The position numbers and the translations under genes were made by a program. Shown piece after piece: positions 1-9,837 of a stretch of 64,000 nucleotides of DNA. The stretch is from Fulvia fulva (taxonomy: Eukaryota; Ascomycota; Dothideomycetes; Mycosphaerellales; Mycosphaerellaceae). Positions within the stretch are counted from its first letter, which is position 1; each line of letters begins with the position of its first letter. The stretch lies in contig NC_063016.1 in the NCBI RefSeq assembly GCF_020509005.1, forward strand, positions 3,906,001-3,970,000, in the 5' to 3' direction. The notes beneath the pieces were generated by a model that saw nothing but the letters and a program-made list of their open reading frames with translations, ran no database searches and was not told where the DNA came from.

Positions 1-1
1 A

Positions 2-3000
2 AGTAAAGTCGGCACTGGAACGTCTTCTGGAGCTGCAGATGCGGGCACGGGCGTGCACCAAGAAGTGGCAGGACAAGATACTTCGTCCTCCGAAGATGGC
101 TTGCCTTCATCCACCTCGGGTGCAAGCGATGCGGGAGACTCTGCTCTGGCAACGAGCGTCAGTACAATGGAAGTCAAGGATAAGGAGAACAATCACGAAG
201 AACAGACACACATGCCTCTTAGTATGCAAGAGACCGGGCCCATGACGCGAGCTCAGGCGAGGTGAGTCCTGCCATAGCGTCGTTTTGTCAGCGATAGCAT
301 TGCCATCATTACCTGCACTACTAGCGCCTCTGCTGATCTGATGTTTGATCTGCCGTAGAATGTGGGTTGCCGACCAAATGACATCAAATCACGCCCAAAA
401 CAATAACGTGCTCACCTACGACTTGCATGGTCTTGTACACGTTGCCCGTCTCCGTCGAGCAGTCGCGACTGTTGTTTCCCATCACCCAGGGTTGCACACC
501 TGCTTCTTCCAGGACACTACCAATGCACCCCGACAAGGCGTACTTGAAGCTTCATCAGACCGCTTCAAGCACATCCCATCCAGTAGTGACAGCATACAGA
601 CTGTTGAAAGAATGCGAGAAGAGCTGAGCTCTCGAAGATGGCGGCTTGATCGAGGCGAAGCGCTCGAGACCATCCTTATATCCCACACAAGCGATGAGCA
701 CACGCTGCTGATCGGGTTCCACCACATCGCCATGGACGGATCGAGTTGGCCGGTCTTCTTCCGAGATCTTGACTTGGCTTACCAAGGCGTGGCTCTTCAA
801 GCTCCTGCCAAGTCATTGATCGATATAGCCAAGCAACAGGCTACTCGCTCAGCCAACGCATCCGATACCTTCTGGCAAGTGCAGTTCTCATCGGCTTCTG
901 AGCCTCTGCCACTTCTCGATTTTGCCTCGACGAAGATACGACCAAATCTTGATGGCTGTGGTAACCACAAGAGCTTAGCAGAGGTGGACGGTACCGTCGT
1001 GCATCGCATCAACGGCATTGCTCGATCACTCGGCGTCACACTTGTGAACTTCTATCTGGCCGCTGTCCAATGTCTGGTCTCACGATTGACAAGTGTGGAG
1101 CAGATCTGTCTGGGCGTGACAGACTCCGGGCGGGACGCGGAGACTGTGGACACACCAGGTTTCTTCATCAACATGCTTCCTCTGCGACTCGGAAGGGACC
1201 ACCCTCGATCTTTCGAAGGATTGGTAAAGGAAGTAAACAGCGCCTATGGCGAAGCACGGAAGCATTCAGATGTTCCTTTCGACAGCATCTTGGAAACTCT
1301 TGCGATCGACCGGGACCCTACATGCACGCCGATCTTTCAAGTTGGCTTCGATCTTCGCCCAGGGCAGACTTTCAACATCCCTCTTGGAAATTGTCAGCTG
1401 CGTGTCCGTGATCTCATTGACTCCACGCTGCCATACGACATTACCTTTTGTGTCACTCCGATGCCCGAGTCTGGGCCGTCCTACGTACAAATCATCACTC
1501 GAGCGGACTTGTACTCGCAAGAGGCTACGGCGTTGATGACATCGATGTATGTGACTCTTCTGGAGAGTGCTGTACAAGCATCCGCTGCCGATGCGATCGA
1601 CGAACTCCGGATACATCCTCAAGCCGGGGTTCAGAGAGCACTAGACTTTGGTAGACCGAAACATGTGGACTTCGCCGGATGGCCATCAACACTTACGGAG
1701 AGATTCGAGCGCGTGTTTCGACAACACCCAAACATGATCGCCGTCAAGGATAATTCTGGCTCGTCGACATATGAACAATTGTCCTCTGCTGCCATGTCGC
1801 TGTCCTTCCACCTCAAAACTCATCAAGGCTCTCGAATCGCTGTCCTTTGCGAGCCGCAACGAGCGTGGATTATTAGCATGCTCGCTGTTCTGAGAGTTGG
1901 TGGCACGTTTGTATCACTGGATGCAACCCTGCCTCCTGCACGACTCACGGCTATGATCAAAGCGTGCGAATGCGACGTTCTTCTTTGTCATAACAAGACC
2001 GAAGATTTGGCAACTGAGATCGTATCAGAGACATCAGTAGTTCAGGTCTTGTCCATTGATGAGACTCCGATACTTGCCAGTGGGTCTACCATGGAAAACC
2101 TTGAAGATCCAAGCAGAGCATCGCTTATCCTGTGCACTAGTGGGACGACTGGTGTTCCAAAAGCGATCTTGCTTTCGTCACATGGCTTTCTCAACTATCT
2201 TGCGCACCAGGCCCATACTCACGGCATGCAAGCAGGCGAAGTGATCCTACAACAGAGCAGTCTTGGCTTTGATATGGCCATCGCCCAGGCTCTGCTTGCT
2301 TTGACACATGGCGCCACGCTAGTCATCGCTCCGCAGCCGCTCAGGGGAGATCCTGTGGCTATTACGGAGCTGATGGTCCAGGAGGACGTGAGTCTTACAT
2401 TTGCTTGTCCTACGGAGTACTTGATGTGGCTGCGTTTGGGCCGTGAGAATCTTTCTCGTCTCAGCAAGTGGCGGCTAGCTTACTCTGGCGGAGAGAAAGT
2501 CCCCGAAGCGCTTCGCAGAGAAATGCGGCAAGTGTCTTGTCAACCGCTGCATTACGATGTGTATGGCCCAACCGAGGCCACCATCTGCGCGACTATGGAA
2601 CTTGACGATGAATTAGTAGAAGACCCCTTGGCAAAAAGCGCAACATCAGTGGGCCGTCCGCTGGCCAATGTCGGCATTTTCGTCCTGGACTCTGAAGGTC
2701 ACATCTGCGCACCTGGTATTCCTGGAGAAGTATACATCGCAGGCAGTGGGGTGGCCCTTGGTTATGTGGACTCTAGCGCAACATCCAGATCATTTGTAGA
2801 GACCTCGATGATCCAAGGGATGGCTGGCACCAACATTCCCGCTGGTAGAATGTATAAGACCGGAGACAAGGCTGTCTGGCGAGTGGACGGGACCCTCGGC
2901 TTTCTTGGTCGAATAGATGGGGACACAACCATCAAGATACGTGGTTTGAGGACCGACTTGACCGATGTGGAAAACACGATCTTGTGTGAAGCGTCGCATC

Positions 3001-4634
3001 TGATATCGGATGTGATCGTTACTCCCTGGCGGCATAATGACGATGTACACCTAGTCGCCCACGTCGTACTCCACGACTCAGGCAAGACAAGACAGCATTG
3101 TGATGAAAACCAGACCGCGCAAGATCACCTCAACGAAGCGTCGCTCGAAGACTTCATGCAGGGACTCCCTTCACCACAGCACATGAAGCCCACTCGAGTC
3201 GTCGTCCATGAGAGATTGCCGATGAACGCCAATGGCAAAGTGAATCGCCGTTTGCTAGGGGGTACTCCACTGCCTGAAAGAAGCGCCATGGTCCATCAAG
3301 TGGAGGACGGCGGCATGACCACGCTCGAGCAGCTTGAGCTACACATCATATGGCAGCGCATCCTCGATCGTGCCGACATTCCGAGAAGCTCAAATGTTGA
3401 CTTCTGGGCAATGGGAGGCTCGTCTCTGGATCTGGCTAGATTGCAGGCGGCTATTGCCACAGATATGCAGGTCAAATTGTCCATTCGAGACATGTTCAAG
3501 CATAGCACTCTTGGGGAGATGGCCGACTTGCTATCCAAACGCACTGCAGAATCTTTTACTCGTGTAGCAATAGACTGGGATCGGGAGACTAGACTTCCAG
3601 CGGATCTCAAGAATGCTCTGGTAGCACCCAACGCCGCGGATCGCACGGCTGTGACATCGTGTGACGAAGTCCTGCTAACAGGTGCTGACACCTTCTTGGG
3701 TGGGCATATCCTTCGAGCTATGCTCCGCAATGATCATGTTCGAAAGGTCCACTGCCTCGCAGTAGCCTCGCCGAGCAAACTCCCTGCCGGTCTCGATGCG
3801 GCGCGTATCGTTATTCATGAGGGCAGCACTCTTCATCTTCCAAACTTCGGTCTAGATGATGAGATCGTCGCGAACATCACCAGAAGTGTCGACCGCATCA
3901 TAATAGCTGGCGGCCACGGTCATTGTTTGCACAGCTACGCCTCTCTTCGCCAATCCAATGTGGCGAGTCTCAAGTTTCTGGCAGCTTGCGCGATTCGCCG
4001 CCGCACCCCACTGCACTTCATATCCTCTGGTCGAGTCACACTTCTTGCGAAGGACTCAGAAGCCGCATTGCCACCTGTTAGCTTGAGAAAGCATCAGCCC
4101 CACAGCGATGGAGCTGAGGGCCTCACAGCGGCCAAATGGGTTGGCGAAGTGTTCTTGGAGCGTCTGTTCAAGGAAGCTGCCAAATCTGGGCTTGATTTAC
4201 CCATCACCATCCACCGACCTTGCGCATTGATCGGTGACGAAGCTCCCTTGGAAGATGCTCTCAACTCGATCCTGAGATTCTCAGCACTCATGAGCACTGT
4301 GCCGCAGATCTCCAGGCTACCCATTTCCGGATACTTCGACTTTGCACCCATTGAAGCCGTCGCGCAAGATATCGCCAACATGACAAGCGATGTAGAGCAG
4401 CCACCATACCTTCGCTTCCGCCATCATAGTGGAGGTGTCAAGATACAGCCAAATGACCTCAAAGGGCATTTTGAGAAGATGTATGGCAGAGACTTCGCCG
4501 AGATCGAGCTGGAAGAATGGGTCGCTAACGCCCAAAAGTTGGGAATGGAGCCGATCATTGGGGTCTATCTGCGCGCTGTCTTCGCGAATGGACAGGAGAT
4601 TAAGTTCCCATTCATGGGAGAGCCGAGCCCTTAG
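2..4634 (+). CDS. C-terminal half of a PKS-NRPS hybrid (or NRPS) synthetase: linker, C-A-T-R* module (5' end outside window)
   Basis: The frame is open from base 2 and is joined by an intron at 262-358 (GTGAGT...CCGTAG, phase 2), which fuses AQAR to MWVADQM at the start of a condensation domain. Seen in order: a Ser/Thr/Asp/Glu-rich linker (2-240); C domain with HHIAMDG (720-740); A domain with TSGTTGVPK (about 2136-2162), YGPTEATICATM, YKTGDKAVW and the A10 lysine in NANGKVNRR; a thiolation domain with MGGSSLD (active Ser near 3423); and a terminal Rossmann domain beginning LTGADTFLGG (about 3676). Such modules add an amino acid to a polyketide acyl chain and release the product by reduction or Dieckmann cyclisation to a tetramic acid. 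The SDR Tyr of YxxxK is Leu here (GLTAAKW), favouring the non-reducing R* type. The A-domain code begins D235 by alignment with GrsA; the substrate is not callable. The PKS part is inferred from the low-complexity linker and the C-domain style; a pure NRPS is possible. Confidence 0.9.
262..358 (+). other. Spliceosomal intron in the synthetase gene
   Basis: This 97-nt intron has donor GTGAGT at 262 and acceptor TAG ending at 358. Splicing makes codon 260-261/359 (AGA, Arg) and keeps the frame from the linker into the condensation domain. Without it the upstream frame stops at about 265, just before the domain begins. Confidence 0.85.
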
Positions 4635-4759
4635 TCAAGAGCACCAAGGTTGGTCGCCGCAACTCCTCAGCGCGATGGCAGATTTCACCGCCGCAAGGCG
4701 CTACCTCACCCATCATATCGGCCCATCCATCGATCTCTCCATAAGCACCCATAACCTCC

Positions 4760-5191
4760 TCACCGCCACCACTCTTCCCCCTTTTGTCCCAATTCGGAGA
4801 GTGTTTCTTCCCGCACGTCCTCGTCGTGCTCGGCATGCAGCAAAAGCACTTGTGCTCCTGCGTACAGCATAGTCCTTTGCCGTCCATGGAGAGGTAAGTT
4901 GAGACGCACTTGAGAGTATTCAGTCAGCACGAGGAGCGAATTCGACACGGTGGAGAGGCTCACGCATGTAGCGCCATCAGGACTGGGCGCTTCTGTGGCT
5001 ATTGATAGGATGATGCTGAGGACTGGGAATGGGCTCACGCTGATGCCGGATGGAGGTCCACTGGTGTACTGATGTGCGCTCGTTTCTAATTGCTGGTATG
5101 TTCCAGGCTGTTGGTCGATCGTGGGACAAGGTGCAGGTACTATGTGATAGCTTTCTTCAGCGAAAGTGCATACTTTCTGGAAGTTCACCAT
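4760..5191 (-). pseudogene. Possible remnant or misread exon of a fungal secondary-metabolism regulator
   Basis: A 143-codon open frame lies tail-to-tail with the synthetase. Its middle (CVSLSTVSNSLLVL, then LTEYSQVRLNLPL and a Leu-rich stretch) has the loose layout of the C-terminal ligand region of AflR-type Zn2Cys6 regulators, namely a Cys-x-Leu helix followed by a Leu-rich helix. No DNA-binding domain and no clear start or splice pattern are visible. An overlapping minus-strand frame (4612-4887) is Cys-rich but unlike anything I recognise. The family guess rests on pattern alone; it may equally be non-coding. Confidence 0.2.
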
Positions 5192-5591
5192 GCGGCTCGG
5201 TGGCTAACGTGGAGTTGATTGTCCGTAATCAGACCTTGCAAACAGCCTACTCCTCATACCAGATCTTGTCTCCCTGCAAGGTCTAGTATGTTGATCAATG
5301 AGCTACCCTGTTATCGTCCGTAAGGCAAACGTTGACAGGCTCGCCACGTGCCATTCCTAGGATCTTGTCAAGGTCAGCTTGTGTAAGATCGGACAAGATG
5401 CCTAGATTAATCGAATGGCTAAGAAAATCGATGTCGCAACGTTGCGACAACTATCTACGCCGCCAATTTAGAATGGCAAAAGCGCTCACGAAGTGGTGAA
5501 GTCTGTGATTAAGATCTCATGACTTTGTCAAAGCATACTGTTTTGACTGGGTATATTACTTGTTGAGCAACGCTCAGCTGGTGTATCCGCC
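5192..5591. other. Intergenic, no gene recognised
   Basis: This stretch holds short open frames only, with no homology I can recognise. It lies between the doubtful regulator remnant and the 3' end of the catalase gene, so it should contain the catalase 3' UTR and terminator (the catalase stop is at 5592-5594, reading leftward). Confidence 0.4.
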
Positions 5592-7352
5592 TCACAACTG
5601 GTAGAAAGGCTTTTCCGGGGCATAGCCAGTAAGGCGATTGCCATCCTCCGGTCTGAACTTCTTCGTTTTGCTCAAGGTGTGCGCCTCCTTTGCGAGCTCC
5701 TCAACCTCTGTGAACTCAAACACACCCTCCTTCTCCTTGAACTTGAAGTTCGTCAGGTCATACACAGCCGTCGCATACTCTGGAGCGACATTATAGATCT
5801 GGGACAGATATCGCTTGGCGATGATCGGGTAATTGACGTGCGAAAGCATCTTCGCCGTGTTGCTGTGAAGATTCGCACGGTCCTGCTCCGACATGACCCG
5901 CCTGTACAGCTCCCGCGGTTGATCGTACTCGGACAACTTGCCCTTGTGGTAGTAGTGTGATTTGCGGGATACCACGTTGTCAGAAACTTTGTAGGGCGCT
6001 TCTGCAACGTCTGGGCGGAACTTGTCGGTGAAGGAGTTTGGTGTGTATTGTTTGTTGCCGGCGTGATTGGCGTCGACACGAATCTGTCCGTCGAAATTGA
6101 TTGATGAGAGCGATGATGCGGCGAAGGGGCAATTGACTGGAATTTGATGAAGATTGACTCCGATACGGTGATACTGGGCATCGCGGTAGAAGAACATGCG
6201 GCTTATGTATATGTCAGTGTAAAATGTTACGAAAGTCATGAGTTGAACTTACAATTGCAAGAGCGGATCTGGAGAGTCCTCAACACCCGGGATCATGCTT
6301 CCAGGCGAGAATGCAGCCTGTTCCACATCACGATGGAAGTTCTCCGGGTTCTTGTTGAGAACCAAGTTGCCAAATTCCTGGAGAGGGAACTGTCCCTTGG
6401 GCCACACCTCTGTGACATCGAACGGATCAAATCCAAGCTTCTCGGCATCTGCATCCTCGGGCTTCATGACCTGGATATAAGCCTTCCACTTGAACTCTTT
6501 ACCAGCCTCGATACCCTCCCAAAGCTGCTGCTTGGAGTAGTCGGGGTTCTCGCCAGAGATGCGGATGGCCTCGGGTTGCGTCAAATCGTGACGGCCATGC
6601 TCTGCTAGGAAGTGATACTTGATATAGACAAACTTGCCCTCCTTGTTTACCCACTTGAAAATGTGACAGCCGTAGCCGTGGAGGTTTGTCCAGCCGTCTG
6701 GTGTACCGTGGTCGATAAAGAACATCAGTCCTGCATGGTTGCCTTCCGGGGTGTTGCCAAGAAGGTCGAAGGTGGCATCGTAGTCTAGAAGGAAATTCTT
6801 GGGGTTTCTAGCCTGTGATCTGATCACATCAGGACCTTGGATTGGATCCCTGCAGAAGAACACTATCCGTGGGAGTCAGCAGAGTCATACAGTGGACACA
6901 AAAGCATGCCCTACCAGGAAAGTTCTAGGAAGTGTTAGCAAAGTCACATGGTGGAGTCCAGGTGCACATCTTACCAGTCCAACGATATCATAGTTGCCCT
7001 CTCGGGTGTAGAACTTGATAGCAAAGCCACGAGGGCTACGTGCCTCGGCAGGAAACTCGCGACCAAGCGTGACAGTCGAGAATCGGATGAAGATGGGAGT
7101 CTTCGCCAATGGCTTCTGCAAGAAGTCGGCCTTGGTGAGGTCGGAAACATCGGCCGTGGGCTCAAAGTAGCCGAAAGCACCAGATCCGCAAGGGTGCACC
7201 ATCCGCTCGAGGTTCTTGGAGCGGTTGAAGTGCTGCTGCTTCTGAAGCAGGTGAACATCGCTGCAGTGTATACCAATGAGACGCTCGTCTTTGCCCGACC
7301 ATCTAGCACAACGCGTGCCGCTGATGAATGCGTCGGGCGTGATTGGTATGTC
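5592..7352 (-). CDS. Heme catalase (clade with HFNRSKNLERMVHP N-terminal block); start codon unresolved
   Basis: Four coding blocks read leftward: about 7352-6975, a 10-nt micro-exon 6924-6915, 6862-6253 and 6201-5592. Introns (6974-6925, 6914-6863, 6252-6202) are 50-52 nt with GT/AG ends, and the first has a GCTAAC branch site. Joined, they give the catalase blocks RMVHPCGSGAFGYFEPT (distal His), IFIRFSTV (Ser), LNFPVFFCRDP (distal Asn) and RMFFYRDAQYHRIG (proximal Tyr heme ligand and upstream Arg), ending in a normal C-terminus. The enzyme disproportionates hydrogen peroxide in cytosol or peroxisome; the last residues (YQL) are not a classical SKL signal. The homologous frame continues upstream of the first ATG (7202) through SDVHLLQKQQHFNRSK, but no in-frame ATG occurs before a TAG near 7404. 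The true start is therefore probably on an unseen 5' exon. It may protect the producer of the neighbouring metabolite or be unrelated to that cluster. Confidence 0.88.
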
Positions 7353-7403
7353 ATGGCATCGTCGTGGTGACGGGATGCGTGCTTGGATACGGTCAACATG
7401 ATG

Positions 7404-8050
7404 CTATGGCCGGACAATGCCACATTTGGCCCGACCGGCATGCCGTGACATCTCTCAAGCTCCACCCGGCTGGTGCAGCATTCCCAAGCGTTTGCACATC
7501 TCTTGACCCATGCTGAAGAATGCATGTCGCACGGTTGAAGAATTAAACTCGTTCGTCGCAAGGTGGTTCGCGGGAACACATGCTCGTAGCGGTAGAATGG
7601 GCGACGAGGACCAGGCACGGCCGCATCTCGGCCGAAGCTTCGATGTCTTGAAGAGAAGGGCGAATTCGATATTTGAAGGGATCTTGCAGGACCTGAGGAC
7701 TCCATGAGAGAAAAGCTTGTCATTGTCACCCGAGAGTGCAGAATGAAGAAGGGAGGACGGTGGAAGAAAGCCGTGCAGCCTCGGCGCATTGGCGGCGATG
7801 AGCATTTCTGAAACACATGCACGCTTTGCCTTCCAACATCTGCGACCTCACCTCTTCTCACGCGACTGCTCTGTATCCATGCCTCTCCAACGACGAGATC
7901 GCATCTTCGCAGCAGGTCTTGGCTCTATGGACGAAGAGTCAAGCTGGGTGACGTTCGAGACTCATCGAGCCAGGGCGAACCTTATTCTTATTTCTAAAAA
8001 GGGTGAGACCTGACAAGGGTGGGATCTCAGATTACGGCTTTGCAGTGCAT
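7404..8050. other. Catalase 5' region and edge of the normal-composition DNA
   Basis: There is no supported gene. Overlapping short frames occur on both strands and none shows a recognisable domain. The region should hold the catalase promoter and perhaps its first exon. Base composition changes abruptly near 8050, from balanced sequence to TA-rich, CTAG/TATA-rich sequence, which marks the junction with the transposon island. Confidence 0.5.
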
Positions 8051-8054
8051 TCCT

Positions 8055-8332
8055 ATAGTAACCGTATTCTACCTTCCTACACGCTCTATATACCTTACCA
8101 TCGCCGTGTTTACGATATATAGCCTTGTATCGCAATCCTAGGTATTATTAGCGCTATAGCTTTACCCTTACTATTACTATAGCTCCGCTTACCCCTAAAG
8201 ACGATACCTATATCGTATTACTTATCGACGAGGGCTTATCGCTTAATGCTATATAGTGTTACTTCTGTCTACTCGATAGGGGTTTAAGAGCTATAACTAG
8301 TAGACTTATAAAGTAATATAGAGATACTAGTA
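8055..8332. repeat. RIP-mutated repeat DNA, family not identified
   Basis: TA-rich sequence, almost free of CA and TG dinucleotides, with stops in all frames. It flanks the left terminal repeat of the pogo-like element. No motif allowed family assignment. Confidence 0.5.
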
Positions 8333-8407
8333 GTAACGTACTTTACTACCGAGCGGGCTATACTACTAAGCGGGCCACTTTTACTAAGAACTATACTACT
8401 TCTACTT
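8333..8407 (+). repeat. Inverted repeat, left copy (pogo-like element)
   Basis: Its reverse complement matches 11813-11886 at most positions. It includes two tandem copies of a CCGCTCGGTAGTA-type word on the complementary strand. Differences are mainly C/T and G/A, as expected from RIP. Confidence 0.7.
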
Positions 8408-8807
8408 TAATCACTACGGTATCTTAATACGACGACATCCTATAGAATCGTTACTAGGAGGACAATTCCTCTTTAGATTCTTCGCTATCTAGTAAGTCTA
8501 CTTAATAGGTACGTACGTTATGCCCCGACTTACTATATCGCTTATAGCGCCGTAGCCTTAGTACTAGCCAAATACTATCTAGCGACTCTCTACTTACTTC
8601 CTGCCTCCTAGTACCCTCTAGAGGTATTAATTACGACGCCTTATCGAAGGTCAGAGACCCTCTAGACTAAATATACTTGCGCTTTCGTGCTTTCCGCTAT
8701 ATAAGGGCCTCGTTAGACTTGTGTAGCTCACTCATCTTGCTTTATATAAGAGCTATCTAATACGCTAACTCTCTACTCCCTCTCTATCACCCTATTAAAC
8801 GACCTTC

Positions 8808-9134
8808 TGTTAGGAACCGCTGTACGTTATCCCAACCGGGCTTGGATCTTTGCAATGATGTCTCTGACTCGTTGAGAAGGTAGTGGTCCCAAACAGTATA
8901 TGGTGTATACTTAAAATGAGTTGAGCACGAGGCTCCTATCTACTTGCAAAGGAGCGTCGTCTATATAGTACTATGTCTTGGCGCGGTCACCTCGCTCACG
9001 AGTGACCTAAGTGACCCTGAGTCACCTCGTTCACGAGTGACCCAAGTGACTCCAATACACTGGCTGCCTAGTGATCTTCCCTCGTTCTTCGCTTGTCTGA
9101 CAAATGAGCTTCTCCCACCTTTCAGACCGTAACA
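8808..9134 (-). repeat. 3' LTR (327 bp) of the gag-only element
   Basis: TG...CA termini, matching 10863-11215 except for one missing 26-bp repeat unit and a T/C difference near position 9075. It contains the GTCAC/GTGAC inverted-repeat array (about 8985-9052). Confidence 0.92.
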
Positions 9135-9152
9135 CCATCCCCCTCCCCAGGA
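9135..9152 (-). promoter_or_regulatory. Polypurine tract of the gag-only element
   Basis: On the minus strand, GGGGAGGGGGATGG directly precedes the left LTR (TGTTACGG). This is the expected plus-strand primer site and fixes the element's leftward orientation. Confidence 0.75.
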
Positions 9153-9227
9153 TCGGTGTCCCAACGATCACGTGTCATGATGATATAAGCGAATGTCCCA
9201 TCATTTTCATTCCTCAGCTTGTCCAAA

Positions 9228-9731
9228 ATGTCTTCCTCCTCGTCACAGAAACGCGAACTTCGTGCCTCCCGCATCGAGCGACAGAATCACCTGGCCGAGT
9301 CCCCCTGCGAGAACTGTTGTTCGAAGTTGCGTCTGTGTTTCGTCATGCCTGGCTCCGACTCGCGGTGTTCCGAGTGTGTCCGTAGAGGTCGCGCCTGTGT
9401 CCGTACGTCGTGGGCCGCCATAGATCGGACCGAAGCATCCATAAAAAGAGAAATCGAGCTGGCGGAGCAACAACAGGAATCGCTCCTGCAGCAACTGGAG
9501 CAGGTCCGGGCGATCCTCACCAGGAAGCGCCAAGTACTCGAGCAGAACCGTGCCCGTGAAGAAGAAAAACTCCGTTGCTTGGATCGTGAGCTCGCCGCCG
9601 AGGGAGACGATACTCGGGTCGTCCACCTGTCCGCATCCGAGCTGGAGAAGAGCCTCCAAAGCGTCGGTGTAGCGTCCCCTTTCTCCTGGTCTGGTTTTTG
9701 TTCTGATCCTCCTCCCGAGGCGCCTTCGTAA
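9228..9731 (+). CDS. Antisense ORF in the LTR element: Zn2Cys6-like cysteine cluster plus coiled coil
   Basis: ATG at 9228 opens a 167-residue protein lying about 90 bp inside the left LTR and reading opposite to gag. Residues about 27-61 hold six cysteines spaced C-x2-C-x6-C-x9-C-x2-C-x6-C (CENCC...CSEC...C), which fits the Gal4-type Zn2Cys6 consensus. K and R fall between cysteines 2 and 3, but the classical basic block there is short. Residues about 70-115 are a Glu/Gln/Leu/Arg heptad-like stretch (IELAEQQQESLLQQLEQV), a probable coiled coil. This order (Zn cluster, then dimerisation helix) is that of fungal DNA-binding regulators; it could instead bind RNA or be a TE accessory protein. 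No RIP stops are present. Function is unproven. Confidence 0.65.
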   Translation: MSSSSSQKRELRASRIERQNHLAESPCENCCSKLRLCFVMPGSDSRCSECVRRGRACVRTSWAAIDRTEASIKREIELAEQQQESLLQQLEQVRAILTRKRQVLEQNRAREEEKLRCLDRELAAEGDDTRVVHLSASELEKSLQSVGVASPFSWSGFCSDPPPEAPS

Positions 9732-9837
9732 GTCGTGTTCCAGTAGTCGTTTATCCGTGTCGTTGTGTTAACTTCTAGTCCTTAGGTCATCAAATCAAGA
9801 AGCCGCTGTTTGATGCCTTGTCGTCAGGTCGTTTCTG

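Noticed and set aside
4612..4887. Cys-rich minus-strand frame next to the synthetase stop
   Set aside because: It overlaps the end of the synthetase and has no recognisable cysteine spacing; treated as chance.
6971..7861. Long minus-strand frame overlapping the first catalase exon
   Set aside because: It is out of frame with clear catalase homology and has low-complexity Ser/Arg-rich composition typical of a shadow frame.
9161..9659. Minus-strand frames overlapping the Zn2Cys6-like ORF
   Set aside because: They lack motifs and lie in the shadow of the plus-strand Cys-rich frame, which has the coherent architecture.
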